Shown here one piece after another: positions 26,886 through 40,300 of a stretch of 64,000 bases of DNA. The stretch is from Polyangia bacterium (GTDB lineage: Bacteria > Myxococcota_A > Polyangia > Nannocystales > Nannocystaceae): assembly GCA_030424595.1 (NCBI GenBank), contig JAUHWG010000002.1, positions 186,001 through 250,000 on the forward strand. The letters run 5' to 3'. A program made the translations under genes and the position numbers. Within the stretch, counting starts at the first letter, position 1; each line of letters begins with the position of its first letter. A model generated the notes under the pieces. The model saw only the letters and a program-made list of their open reading frames with translations. It was not told where the DNA came from and made no database searches.

Positions 26886-27074
26886 CGACGGTCCCGCGCA
26901 CTCTCGCTCGCCCTCGTCGTCCTCTCGGCCCCGCCGAAACTTGCGGTACGGCCCAGTACAGCGGCGTTTCGTCGAAGCTGAGAGAACCAACGATTGCGGC
27001 GCGAGAGCACCCGGGACTCTCCAAACGCGATTCTCATCGAGAGGCGATGCGGTCCTGCCCCGCATGAGGGTCTG

Positions 27075-27078
<4 letters not shown>
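26871..27078. repeat. dispersed intergenic repeat, copy A
   Basis: About 208 bp, flanked by CCTAGCAG on the left and CTGCTAGG on the right. Read on the minus strand it matches 59981-60230 in three blocks: 27073-27017 (about 51 of 57 bases by eye), 27016-26921 (roughly 80 of 95) and 26920-26871 (weaker, with a shared GGAC..TCGCCACGG.CTGCTAGG end). The stop codon of the alcohol dehydrogenase gene lies in the right-hand CTGCTAG. No transposase is present, so it is a non-autonomous or structural element. Confidence 0.85.
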
Positions 27079-28199
<1,121 letters not shown>

Positions 28200-28267
28200 A
28201 GACGGTCAACCTAGTAGCCGAGGCCCGATCCCGTCAACCTGGAGGATCAACCTCCGGCTAGGGATGT

Positions 28268-28337
28268 GCCCGCTCCCGCGACCGACTGCCGTTGGGGAGG
28301 TGTTGGAGGAGACTCGCCAGGAGTCGCGGGAGCGGGC
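28268..28337. terminator. 15-bp perfect inverted repeat with a 40-nt loop
   Basis: 28268-28282 (begins GCCCGCTCCC) is the exact reverse complement of 28323-28337. It lies in the 265-bp space between the lipoprotein 3' end and the dehydrogenase start, both minus strand. It could be a terminator for the former or a regulatory structure for the latter. The rest of the gap shows no gene. Confidence 0.5.
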
Positions 28338-28464
28338 GGGGGAGGGGAGGAGACGAGATGGAGAGGGCTCAGAGCTTGGGCACAGAGTTGACGACAGGTT
28401 GTCGACCGATCACCACCGCCGACGTACAGAAGCCGCAGTGGCAGGTCCTCGTGACCTCGACGAG

Positions 28465-29058
28465 CTAGGGCCGACCGTCGGACACTGCCGGGCAGATCAG
28501 CTCATCGATGGGCTCGCAGCCGACGACCCATGCCTCCGGGTCGAGGCACTCGGCGTTGAAGGAGACCATGCAATTCTCGAAGAAGTCGCGCCCCTGCAGC
28601 TCGCAGAGCATCGGCGGGTTGATCCACTCGCCGACCCCCTCTGTGACCCCGTAGGACTGCCGGAGCGCCTCTTGCGGGCCGACGATGGCAAAGTCGAGGT
28701 TCGCGACCGAGGAGTCGAAGGTCATCACGGTTTGGACCAGCCTCGGCTCCGCGGCGGTCAGCGCCGCGAGCACGCAGAGGCCGTCCCCGCTGTAGCTCGC
28801 CTGCGGGGCGACGCCCGCGTCACCGGCCGGATCGCCGCCGCTCGGCAGGTCGACCGCGTCACAGGCGGGCTCGAGGCTGCAGCCGAGGAGGAGGACGCCT
28901 GCATCGTCATCGTCTCCTCCGTCGTCTTCGGCCTCGTCGACCTCACCGATGTTCTCGGCGGTCTCGGAGTCGATCTCCGCGTCGATCGTGTCGCCGTCAC
29001 AGGCGGAGGTGAGGGCGAGGAGAGCGACGAGTGCGAGCGAGTGACGGTTGCGGAGCAT
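28465..29058 (-). CDS. lipoprotein of unknown function
   Basis: 197 residues. ATG 29058 has AAGGAAG upstream. Signal peptide with lipobox LTSAC (Cys20), then a very acidic low-complexity stretch (Glu/Asp/Gly/Ala, to about residue 54) that probably spaces the folded part from the membrane. The remaining 140 residues hold eight cysteines and no motif I recognise, and probably form disulfides. The C-terminus is CEPIDELICPAVSDGRP. The gene stands alone between the dehydrogenase and the DprA-like gene. Confidence 0.72.
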   Translation of the reverse strand: MLRNRHSLALVALLALTSACDGDTIDAEIDSETAENIGEVDEAEDDGGDDDDAGVLLLGCSLEPACDAVDLPSGGDPAGDAGVAPQASYSGDGLCVLAALTAAEPRLVQTVMTFDSSVANLDFAIVGPQEALRQSYGVTEGVGEWINPPMLCELQGRDFFENCMVSFNAECLDPEAWVVGCEPIDELICPAVSDGRP

Positions 29059-29267
29059 GGGCAGCTTCCTTGCCCGCTGAGAGATGCAGAGACCGACCCA
29101 GCCCTCCTCCTCTAATTTTTCTGTTTGATCTCAAGCTGTTCGCTCACGGCGGGACTTGGCGCTCGACACGGGGCGGGACATTTTGGCCCGGTGGGCAGAG
29201 CACCATGACAGCGCTGTCGCGGAGCCAAGGGCGCAACAGGGCGCTCACGGGGCCGAAGGGCCCTCTC

Positions 29268-30098
29268 ATGCACATCCGCAGCGTCGCTCCCCAGGACCTA
29301 GGGCTCCCACGCCGCCGTCGCGGCCTCGATCTCGCGGGCTCCCTGCCACCGAGCCCCCGCCTCGCGATCGTCGGCGCCCGCGCGGCCAGGCGACGCTGGG
29401 CCGAGCTCGTGCCGACGATCGTCGGCGTCGCGGCGAGGCGAGGCTTCTCGGTGATCTCGGGTGGCGCCCTGGGGATCGACACCGCGGTCCACAAAGCGGC
29501 GCTCGAGCTCGATGTCCCCCAGCTCGCGATCCTCCCGGCGGCCGTCGACCGGCCCTATCCCCCCGGCAACGCGGCTCTCTTCGCCGCCATCGCATCCCAT
29601 CCGGGATCCGGTGTCGCCTACGTCCTCAGACCCGGCGAGTCGCCGAGCCGCGGCCTCTTCTCCGGTCGCAACAGCTTCGTCGTCGCGCTCTCGGCCGCCG
29701 TCGTCGTCGTCCAAGCTGCGCTCCGTTCGGGATCGATCGGCAGCGGCCGCCTCGCGCTCAAGCAGCGGCGACCCCTAGCGGCGCTGCTCGGAACGCCGGG
29801 GTGCGCGGCGCTCATCGGCGAGGGCGCGCGGGCGATCGCGACGACCTCGGCTGCGGACGTCGCCGCCTCGATCGACGCTTGGCTCGCCGATCCAGCAGCG
29901 CCTCCCGCCCAGGACCCTTGGCCGCCGCACCTCCGCGATCTCGCCGCGGCGCTGGGACGAGCGGGGGAGCGAGGCCTCGCGATCGATGACCTCGACGACC
30001 CCCTGCGGGGCCTTGTCGCCCTGACCGAGGCCGAGTCGCTAGAGCTCGTCGTCGAGGTCGGCGGCGGCCGCTACATACGCCGTGATCGACCGCTCTGA
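29268..30098 (+). CDS. DprA/Smf-like Rossmann-fold protein
   Basis: 276 residues from ATG 29268 (upstream sequence is not protein-like). RLAIVGARAA, GFSVISGGALGIDTAVHKAALE, then YPPGNAALF, GLFSGRNSFVVALSAAVVVVQA, SGSIGSGRLA and LLGTPG give the DNA-processing-protein-A pattern; the C-terminal 60 residues suggest a winged helix. DprA loads RecA on incoming DNA during natural transformation. The N-terminal SAM-like domain is absent and the canonical GARGID reads GALGID, so it may be a divergent relative rather than the transformation protein. Confidence 0.82.
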   Translation: MHIRSVAPQDLGLPRRRRGLDLAGSLPPSPRLAIVGARAARRRWAELVPTIVGVAARRGFSVISGGALGIDTAVHKAALELDVPQLAILPAAVDRPYPPGNAALFAAIASHPGSGVAYVLRPGESPSRGLFSGRNSFVVALSAAVVVVQAALRSGSIGSGRLALKQRRPLAALLGTPGCAALIGEGARAIATTSAADVAASIDAWLADPAAPPAQDPWPPHLRDLAAALGRAGERGLAIDDLDDPLRGLVALTEAESLELVVEVGGGRYIRRDRPL

Positions 30099-30201
30099 CG
30101 ACCCGCGGAGCATCGCCGGGCTCCGCCGAGTGAGCCTAGGTCGACCCCGCATCGGCACGATCCGCCCCCTAGACATGCGTCAGGCCCCGCCGGCGACACC
30201 G

Positions 30202-30225
30202 ACGGCCCGGCCTCGGAGGGGCCGT
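30202..30225 (+). terminator. hairpin after the DprA-like gene
   Basis: ACGGCCC (30202-30208) pairs with GGGCCGT (30219-30225), ten-base loop, no U-tract. It lies 104 bp after the stop and before acs, and could instead sit in the acs leader. Confidence 0.4.
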
Positions 30226-30317
30226 CTGCAGCTGCGCAGGGACATCACCTTATGCGACACTGCGCGCGCGCTGCCGTGCGCAATAAGCCCTGTCCCGCAG
30301 AAGGAGTCGAGGTCCGG

Positions 30318-32246
<1,929 letters not shown>

Positions 32247-32285
32247 CCGAGCGCAGCGCCGACGTCCTCGTCACCTCAGGGCGTA

Positions 32286-32309
32286 CGCCCGCGGTCTTCC
32301 CCGCGGGCG
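32286..32309 (+). terminator. 9-bp hairpin after acs
   Basis: CGCCCGCGG (32286-32294) pairs with CCGCGGGCG (32301-32309), six-base loop. It lies 40 bp after the acs stop and just before the next promoter-like hexamer. Confidence 0.6.
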
Positions 32310-32320
32310 CGTGTTCGCGC

Positions 32321-32332
32321 TACGCTCAGCCC
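32321..32332 (+). promoter_or_regulatory. -10-like hexamer of a probable leaderless gene
   Basis: TACGCT at 32321-32326 followed by six bases and ATG 32333. There is no ribosome-binding site, in keeping with a leaderless message. Confidence 0.45.
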
Positions 32333-33283
32333 ATGCTCCGCCACGCGACCTGCCGCCTCGCTAGCTCCACCCTCCTCGCAGGCGCGCTCTCCCTCAGCGG
32401 CTGTGGCGACTCCGGCGAGGCGACGGAGTCAGCGGGGGAGGCGAGCACGGACTCGAGCACGAGCTCCGGCACAGGCACAGGCACAGAGACCGACACCGAC
32501 ACCGAAGCGGGCGAGCCCCAAAGCGGCACCATCACGGTGCTCTCCTACAACGTCGCCGGGCTTCCCCAAGGGATCTCAGGCAGCAACCCCGAGGTCAACA
32601 TGCCGCTGATCTCGCCGCTCCTGAACAACTACGATCTGGCCCTGGTTCAGGAGGACTTCTACTACCACGAGGAGCTGATCGCGGACGCCGAGCACCCCTA
32701 CCAGTCCGAGCGCAGCGGCGACGGTGTGAACGATCTGGGCGACGGCCTCAACCGCTTCTCGCAGAGCCTCTTCGGCCCGCACACCCGCGTCAAGTGGGAG
32801 GCCTGCTACGGGCAGATCACCAACGGCAGCGACTGCCTCGCGCCGAAGGGCTTCGCGGTCGCCGAGCACGAGCTGGCGCCGGGGGTCTTCGTCGACGTCT
32901 ACAACCTCCACATGGACGCAGGCCGCGATCCCGAGGATGTCGCCGCGCGGGCCGAGCAGGCGATCCAGCTCGCGGAGACCCTAGCCGACCGCTCCGCCGG
33001 CAAGGCCGTGATCATCGGCGGTGACACCAACATGAAGGCGGAGGACGAGGCGAACCTGCAGGGGCTGATCGACGCGGCGGGCTTGACCGACACCTGCCGC
33101 GCCCTGGGCTGCGGCGAGGAGCTGCGGATCGATCGGGTCCTCTTTCGCTCGAGCAACGACGTCGCCTTCGAGGTCCAAAGCTGGGCCCTGGATCGGAGCT
33201 TCGTCGACGGCGACGGCGTCGACCTCTCGGACCACGAGGCGGTCGCCGTCGAGCTGACCTGGACCTCACCACCGGCGTCCTGA
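32333..33283 (+). CDS. EEP-fold (sphingomyelinase-like) lipoprotein
   Basis: 316 residues. Lipobox SLSGC (Cys24), then a Ser/Thr/Gly/Glu spacer (25-63). The rest is the endonuclease/exonuclease/phosphatase fold: VLSYNVAGLP, ALVQEDFYY, VYNLHMDAG, IIGGDTNM, RIDRVLFRS, LSDHEAVAVEL. The VAGLP and HMDAG variants resemble secreted sphingomyelinase/phospholipase C-type members more than DNases, though the substrate is not proven. Anchored outside the cytoplasm, it might act on host, prey or own lipids. Confidence 0.85.
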   Translation: MLRHATCRLASSTLLAGALSLSGCGDSGEATESAGEASTDSSTSSGTGTGTETDTDTEAGEPQSGTITVLSYNVAGLPQGISGSNPEVNMPLISPLLNNYDLALVQEDFYYHEELIADAEHPYQSERSGDGVNDLGDGLNRFSQSLFGPHTRVKWEACYGQITNGSDCLAPKGFAVAEHELAPGVFVDVYNLHMDAGRDPEDVAARAEQAIQLAETLADRSAGKAVIIGGDTNMKAEDEANLQGLIDAAGLTDTCRALGCGEELRIDRVLFRSSNDVAFEVQSWALDRSFVDGDGVDLSDHEAVAVELTWTSPPAS

Positions 33284-33410
33284 TTCGGCGCGGGGTCCCT
33301 CAGCAGCGCCGAGGGCAGGGCGCCGCTCGCATCCGCGAAGCTGGGCCAGCCCTAGGCAGGGCGCTGCCCGGGGTGGCGGCTGAGCGGGGGATGCCTCATG
33401 ATGGCGGCCC

Positions 33411-36400
33411 GTGCCCAGCCGCCTCCACCGCTGGATCCCGGCGCTCGTCCTCGGACTCGCGCCGCCCTTCGCCAGCGCCGCACCGCCCACCGCCGAGCCT
33501 GCGCCGGCCCCCTCTAGCCGCATCCAGGAGCAGGGCGATCTCTTCACGCCGGGCGTGCGAGACCCCGCCGCCGGCCTGAGCGGCCGTTGGGAGCGAGAGA
33601 TCGACCGACGGGCGACGATCCTCCGCTCCCGCCGCGGGCCCTCGGCGATCCTCGGGCTCGTCGGTCTCCTGACCGAGGTCGGCGGCGAGATCCGCTCAGA
33701 CCGACTGGTCGCGCTCCTGGACCAGGTCGTCGCCGATCGCCGTCACGATCCGCTGGTCAAGGCGCACGCGGCCTTCCAGCTCGGCAAGATCGCCGAGGCC
33801 GAGGGGGATCGGAAGGGCGCCCGCGCCCGCTATGAGTCCGCCGGCTTCCTCCTCGACTGGCAGATCGTCGGCCCCTTCGACAATCAGAGCAGGGCCGGGC
33901 ACGACCAGGTCTACCCGCCGGAGACCGAGCCCTTTGACCCGTCGCAGGGCTTCGCCGGCAAGCTCCCCGGTGAGCCGCTGAGCTGGCAGCGCCTGACCTA
34001 CAGCGAGATCCCACGCGGGGCCTACGTCGCCCTCGACGATCGCCTCCACCCCAACAGCCAGGCGACCGGCTACGCGACCCTCTGGATCAAGGCGCCGAAG
34101 GCGATGACCGCGGCGCTGCACATGGGGACCTCCGGGGCCCACAAGGTCTGGATTAACGGCGAAGAGATCGCCGAGGGACGCACCTACCGCGCCGCCAACC
34201 CGCTCCAGGAGAGCTACGGCCTGCGCCTGGCCCCCGGGCTCAACCGGGTGTTGGTCAAGATCAGCTGTGATGACGGGATGTGGGGCTTCTACGCCCGGGT
34301 CAGCGATCCCAAGGGTGCGCCGCTTCAGGGTATCGAGGTCCTCACCGAGCGCCCCCGGGAGCTCGCCGAGGCCGTCAGCCTCGACAAGAGCCAGCCCGAG
34401 GCAGGGGCAGGGACGAAGACCGCCACCAAGCAGGCCCGGACCGGCAAGAGCGCGGAGCCGCCGAAGGTCCGCTCGCTCCGCGCCCTCCTGCGAACCCAGG
34501 CGGAGCGGCCGCGGGCCAAGGGCGCCGACAAGGTCGATCTCGTCGCCTTCGAGCGCTGGATCCACCCCTACACCGCCGGCGACCGGACCGCGGTCGAGCA
34601 GGCCCGGGACGCCGACGATGCGGTCGGTTCGGCCTACTCGGCGTGGCTGCTCTCGGTCGCCGACCCCGATCCGGGCGGCAGCCGCAGCGCGCTCCTCAAG
34701 GGGATCGAGCGCGCCCGCCAGGCTATCGGCGACGGCGCCGGCAAGCGGTCGCCGAAGAGGCGCAAGGACCCCCTCGGCGCCCCCTCGGAGCGCGATCTCC
34801 TGGCGACGATGCTCGTCGATCTGGGCTGGCGGGACCGCGCCCTCGGGCTCGACCGGCGCTTTCGCTCGCGGATCACAGAGGCCCGGGCGATCGTCCCCGA
34901 CGATCCGGAGATCGAGCTCATCGCCGCCGCTGGCCTCGCCGACGATGGTTTCCCCCTGACGACCCTCGCGTGGGTCGACGACATGATCGCCCGCTACCCC
35001 GACTCGACGCTGCTCAAGCGTGAGAAGGCGGAGCGCCTGCTCGACCTCGGCCGGACCAAGGAGGGCCTCGCGCTCCTCGACGCGCTCCGCAGCGGCCCCC
35101 GCAGCGACACCGGGGTGACCATGCGGATGATCGACGGTCACCTCCGCCTCGGCGACGTCGCCAGGGCCCGCGAGCTCGGCCGCGCCCGCGTCGCCGCGGC
35201 CCCCGGCCTCCCGGAGGCCCACCGCCTCCTCGCCAGGATCGAAGAGGCGGGCGGCGACATCGAGGCCGCCAAGGTCGCGCTCCTCGAGGCTGTGCGCCTC
35301 TCGCCGCAGGACGCGGAGGTTCACACCAGCCTCGGCCGGATCCTCGCCCGAGCGGGCGACACCCAGGGGGCGCTCCGCTCCCTCCGCCGCTCGCTCGAGC
35401 TCAAGCCGCAGCAGCCGGAGATCCGCGATCTGGTCTCGACCCTCGAGCCGAGCGCCGGAGATGACCTCTTCGCCCGCAACGACGTCGACCTGGAGGCTAT
35501 CGCGAGCAAGCCCACGCCGAAGTCCTGGGCCGGCAAGAGCTCGGCCTACCTCCACCGACGGATCGCGGTCCGGGTCCTCCCTAACGGCCTCAGCGAGCGC
35601 CTCGACCACCGGATCATCAAGATCCTCGACGATCGAGGGATCCGCACCCAGGCGGTCCAGGCGGTCGCCTTTGATCCCGACGAGAGCTACGTCGACATCC
35701 GCCGCGCCCGGGTCCGCCGCGCTGACGGGACCATCGCCGAGATCGGCGCTGCGAGCATGGTCTCGCTGACCGAGGCCGGCTACCGGATGTACTACGACCA
35801 GCGGGCGCAGCGGATCGAGCTGCGCGGGCTCCAGGTCGGCGACGTGCTCGAGGTGGCCTTCCTCCGCCGCGACGTCGCCGCCCGCAACAAGTTCGACGAC
35901 TACTTCGGCGACATGGTCGAGGTCGACAAGGTCGAGCCCCAGCGCTACCTCGACATCGTCTACGAGACGCCCGCCTCACGGCCGCTGCACTTCAACCGCG
36001 AGGTGAAGAAGACGGTCTCGAAGGACAAGAAGACCCTCACCTATCGCTACACCGCGAAAAAACGCCCGGGGATCCGCCGCGAGGCCAACATGCCCGGTTG
36101 GACGGAGGTCGCCGGCTACCTCCACGTCTCGACCTACGCCGACTGGGACGCGGTCGGCCGCTGGTATTGGGGCCTGGTCAAGGAGCAGCTCACCGTCGAC
36201 GCGAAGATCCGCGAGGGCGTCGCCGCAGCCTTGCGCACCGTCCCCGCCTCCGCGAGCGAGGCGGACAAGGTCGCCGCGATCTACCGCCACGTGATCACCA
36301 CGACCCGCTACGTCGGCCTCGAGTTCGGGATCCACGGCTACAAGCCCTACCGGACCACCGACGTCTACGACCGCCGCTTCGGCGACTGCAAGGACAAGGC

Positions 36401-37322
36401 GAGCCTGCTCAAGGTCATGCTCGCCGAGGCCGGGATCGACTCGAAGCTGGTTCTCGTGCGGACCCGCGATCAGGGGACGATAGGGCCGGCCCCCGCGAGC
36501 CTGGCCGCCTTCAACCACGCGATCGTCTACGTCCCGAGCCTCGACACCTACCTCGACGGGACGGCGGAATTCTCGGGCCCGAGCGAGCTGCCCTACGGCG
36601 ACCAGGGGGCGACCGCGCTGATCATCCAGGACGGCGAGGGGGAGAGCGCCGGCGCCGAGCTGCGGACGATCCCGGTCTCGAGCGCCGAGGCGAACCTCCA
36701 GGTCACCGAGCAGAGGATCACCCTCGCCGCCGACGGCTCGGCGACGATCCTGCAAAAGCAGCGGGTCGAGGGCGCCCAGTCCTCCCGCTGGCGCCAGAGC
36801 CTGCAGGCGGAGAAGCGCCGCAGCGAGCAGCTGGCGAACGTCTGGGGCCAGACCTACCCCCGCGTCGAGGTGAAGAAGCTCGCCCTCCCGGGGATCGAGA
36901 GCGTGCTCCAGCCCGTCCAGATCGAGGCCACCCTCGAGGTCCCCGAGCTGGCCCAAACGCAAGGTGACCGCCTCCGCCTGCCGGTGCTCGGCTACCGCGG
37001 CGCGATCGTCCGGGGGCTCGCGCCGCAGGCCAAGCGCGAGCACGATCTCCTGATGACATCGCCGGCGATCGAGGAGCACTCGATCGAGCTCAAGCTGCCG
37101 CCGGGCTACAAATTCTCCGAGGTCCCGCCGGCCTCCTCGCGCACCGGCAAGCACGGCAGCTACTCCCTCGAGATCGACGCCCGCGACGATGGGGCGACGA
37201 TCCGCTACCGCCTCGAATACTCGACGATCCGGATCCCCGCGGAGGAGTACAGCGACTTCCGCGAGTTCCTCCGCGAGGTCGACGCCAGCCTCGAGGGCAC
37301 CTTTGAGATCGTTCGCCGATAG
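33411..37322 (+). CDS. exported TPR / DUF3857 / transglutaminase-like protein
   Basis: 1303 residues from GTG 33411, with a signal peptide ending ASAAPP. Residues 140-320 form a beta-rich region. Residues 500-690 are tetratricopeptide-like helices (RAGDTQGALRSLRRSLELKPQQPEI). Then come a DUF3857 domain (about 750-910) and a transglutaminase-like core whose triad is intact: Cys993 in GDCKDKA, His1036 in FNHAIVY, Asp1049 in YLDGTAE. The C-terminal 250 residues are beta-rich. Such proteins are common in Bacteroidota and Myxococcota, role unknown; protein cross-linking or peptide cleavage in the envelope is possible. It is followed 45 bp later by a related gene. Confidence 0.85.
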   Translation: MPSRLHRWIPALVLGLAPPFASAAPPTAEPAPAPSSRIQEQGDLFTPGVRDPAAGLSGRWEREIDRRATILRSRRGPSAILGLVGLLTEVGGEIRSDRLVALLDQVVADRRHDPLVKAHAAFQLGKIAEAEGDRKGARARYESAGFLLDWQIVGPFDNQSRAGHDQVYPPETEPFDPSQGFAGKLPGEPLSWQRLTYSEIPRGAYVALDDRLHPNSQATGYATLWIKAPKAMTAALHMGTSGAHKVWINGEEIAEGRTYRAANPLQESYGLRLAPGLNRVLVKISCDDGMWGFYARVSDPKGAPLQGIEVLTERPRELAEAVSLDKSQPEAGAGTKTATKQARTGKSAEPPKVRSLRALLRTQAERPRAKGADKVDLVAFERWIHPYTAGDRTAVEQARDADDAVGSAYSAWLLSVADPDPGGSRSALLKGIERARQAIGDGAGKRSPKRRKDPLGAPSERDLLATMLVDLGWRDRALGLDRRFRSRITEARAIVPDDPEIELIAAAGLADDGFPLTTLAWVDDMIARYPDSTLLKREKAERLLDLGRTKEGLALLDALRSGPRSDTGVTMRMIDGHLRLGDVARARELGRARVAAAPGLPEAHRLLARIEEAGGDIEAAKVALLEAVRLSPQDAEVHTSLGRILARAGDTQGALRSLRRSLELKPQQPEIRDLVSTLEPSAGDDLFARNDVDLEAIASKPTPKSWAGKSSAYLHRRIAVRVLPNGLSERLDHRIIKILDDRGIRTQAVQAVAFDPDESYVDIRRARVRRADGTIAEIGAASMVSLTEAGYRMYYDQRAQRIELRGLQVGDVLEVAFLRRDVAARNKFDDYFGDMVEVDKVEPQRYLDIVYETPASRPLHFNREVKKTVSKDKKTLTYRYTAKKRPGIRREANMPGWTEVAGYLHVSTYADWDAVGRWYWGLVKEQLTVDAKIREGVAAALRTVPASASEADKVAAIYRHVITTTRYVGLEFGIHGYKPYRTTDVYDRRFGDCKDKASLLKVMLAEAGIDSKLVLVRTRDQGTIGPAPASLAAFNHAIVYVPSLDTYLDGTAEFSGPSELPYGDQGATALIIQDGEGESAGAELRTIPVSSAEANLQVTEQRITLAADGSATILQKQRVEGAQSSRWRQSLQAEKRRSEQLANVWGQTYPRVEVKKLALPGIESVLQPVQIEATLEVPELAQTQGDRLRLPVLGYRGAIVRGLAPQAKREHDLLMTSPAIEEHSIELKLPPGYKFSEVPPASSRTGKHGSYSLEIDARDDGATIRYRLEYSTIRIPAEEYSDFREFLREVDASLEGTFEIVRR

Positions 37323-37367
37323 CGGGCCGCTGACCCTCTGACCACAGCCCCAGCACGCCAGGATCCG

Positions 37368-40300
37368 ATGTCCGCCGCACCGATCGCCCGATTTCGTCGT
37401 CGCCTCCGCCAGCTCAGCCTGGGCCTGGCCCTGGCCGCCGCGCCAGCCCTCGCCGCGACGTCTCTCAGCGCCTGCAAGCCGGCGCAGCCCCCCCGCGGCC
37501 CCCTCGACGAGGACAAGGTCGACGCCAAGATCGAGGCGCTCCAGGCCTTCCTGGAGAAGAACCCCGAGGATCGGGTCGCACGCCGCGATCTGGCCCACCT
37601 CTACTGGCTCCACCGGGCGGACGCCAGCGCCGCCAAGCCGCTCCTGGAGCCCCTCGCGGAGGACGGCGACCTGATCGCCCAGGCGTCGCTGATGTTGATC
37701 GCCGAGGCGCGCCTCGACGACAAGAGCGCCCGCAAGTGGGCTCAAGCCCTGATCCTGGCGACCGCCGAGCTCAACGCCGACGGGGCAGGGGAGGACGATC
37801 CGCCGAGCCGAGCCGAGCGCAAGGCGGCGCGTCGACGGCGACGGGGCGGGATCCACAGCGCCGACGCGATCGATCCCAAGGTCGCCAACGGCCTCGCCGA
37901 GGTCGCCGCGCGCCTCCTCGATGAGCAACACGGCGCCCTCGAGGACGACGACGAGAGCTTCATCGCCTTCTTCGAGCGCGTCGACCGAGCCCACCTCCCG
38001 GTCGAGGTCACGCGGCCGCTGCTCAGCCAGAGGGCCTCGATCGCCCGCCGCGCTGAGGACCCGAAGTATCGCGACTACTACGACGCGGAGGGCTGTGTCC
38101 GGGCCTGGACCGTCGGCGCGATCGAGGGGACCCACGGCGAGCTCGAGCTCCGCGAGACGCCGACCGGGGCGCTCGAGGTCGACCCCGAGGCGGTGCTGAC
38201 GGAGCTCTCCTGTGTGGTCCGGATCTGGAACCCCCGGCCGCACGCCGGGGCTCGCCGCATCGCCACCTCGCTCGAGGTCCCGAGCGGGGATCTCCGCCTC
38301 GAGCTCTCGGCGCAACAGCCCTTCCGGGCCTACCTCGACGGCGCCCTGATCTACCGCAGCGACCGCAACGACCGTTGGCCTGCGCGGCGGGTGCTCCTCG
38401 ACGCAGACGTCACGCCGGGGTCGCACCGGCTCGAGCTCCACGTCGCCCTGCCGAGCAACAAGGCCTGGGTCCTGACCCGCGCCACCGACGGGGAGGGGAG
38501 GCCGCTCAAGGCGAAGGCGGCGGGTCCGGCCCCGAGCAAGGCCCCGAGCAAGGCCAAGGGCGAGCCTAGAGTCCGGGTCTCCGTCGCCCCCTTCGGCGAC
38601 GACGTGCCCAACCTCGACCCGCAGGTCTACGGCCCCTGGAGCCGCCTCCTCGCGGTCGCCGACGCCCTCGCCGACGGCGACAGCGACAGGGCCGAGCGCT
38701 GGCTGCGACAGCTCGATCGCTACGGGCCCCGCTTCGCCGAGGCCAAGGTGATGAGCGCTCGCTTTGAGGGCAACGATCCCACCCGCGACAGCACGACCTC
38801 GGCCGCCCGCGAGCGCCAAGCCCTGGAGGCCAGCCTCGAGCTCGACCCGAGCGTGGAGGCGGCGAGGGTTCGCCTCCTTGAGCTCGGCCTCAACCGCGGC
38901 GAGATCACAGAGGTGCTAAACGCCCTCCAGGAGCGCCCCAAGGGGACCTTGGAGCATGTCCCTGGCGACCTCTTGCGCTTTCGCGCCTACCTCGCCCGGA
39001 GCAGCGAGTCCCTCGCCGAGGCCGCCCTCGACGACGCGCAGCGGCGAAACCCACGCTCCTGCGAGATGCTGAAGCTGCGCCGTCAGCTCGCCCAGGGCCG
39101 CGGCGATGTGGCCCAAGAGCGCGAGCTCCTGGCCGCCAGCGACCACTGCCCGGGGACGCTCTCCGTCCGCGCTGGCCTCGCGGAGCGCAGCGGTGATCAC
39201 CAAGAGGCCATACGGATCCTCGAGATCGCCCTCGCTCGGGCGCCCGACGACGTCGATCTGCTCCAGGGGCTCGCGGGGGTCGCGATCGCAGCGGAGGACT
39301 ACGCCCGGGCCCGGAGCGCCTACGAGCGGCTCCTCAAGCTCAACCCCTTCTCGGCCAAGGCGCGGATCGGCCTCGCCGATCTCAGCGCCCGCGCCGACGA
39401 TCCTGAGCGCGCGCGGGCCAACCTGCGGGCCTCGGTCGAGGCCTACCCCTCGAGCTCCGCCCTGCACGAGATCGCCAGCCACCTGGGCATCGCCGACGAC
39501 ATCGAAGAGCTGCGGATCGACGGCGCGCCGCTGATCACGACCTACGTCGCGGCCGACCTGCAAAGCGGGGACGACGACATCTACGAGGGGGCCAGCGAGG
39601 TCCTGGTGCTCGACCGCTCCGCCGCCCGGATCTACAGCGACGGCAGCGCCCGCCAGCTCGTGCACACGATCGCCGAGGTCCGGACCAAGGAGGCGATCGA
39701 TCGCTACGGCGAGATGCAGATCCCCGAGGGAGCGCGCCTGCTCACCTTCCACAGCGTCAAGCCGAGCGGCGAGATCATCGAGCCCGAGTCGATCAGCGGC
39801 AAGGCCGGGCTGAGCCTGCGCGGCCTCGAGATCGGCGACTTCGTCGAGTTCGAGCTGCTCATCGACGAGGAGCCCCACGGCTACCTGCCGGGCTATGTCG
39901 ACCTCTCGGTCTTCCGCTTCCAGTCCTACAACATCCCCTTCCACCGCTCAGAGCTCGTCGTCATGCATCCGGCCAAGATGCCGATCAAGATCGAGTCCCG
40001 CGGCGGCGCCCCGAAGGCGACCCGCGACGCCCGCGGCGATCGTGTGATCCAGACCTGGCGGGTCGATCGATCGCAGCGCCGCGGCGTCGAGCCGGGCGCC
40101 CGCGACTCCCTCGACGAGCTGCCCTCGGTCCGCGTCTACACCGAGCTCGATCTCCCGGCCTGGCTCGACGCGCTGGCCCTGCGGGTCGTCCACGGCCAGC
40201 GCAGCAACCCCGAGCTGCGACGCCTCGCCCACGCGCAGACCAAGAAGATCACGACCAAGGGCCCCAAGGGCGAGGCCGCCAAGCTCCGCCGCCTCTGGCG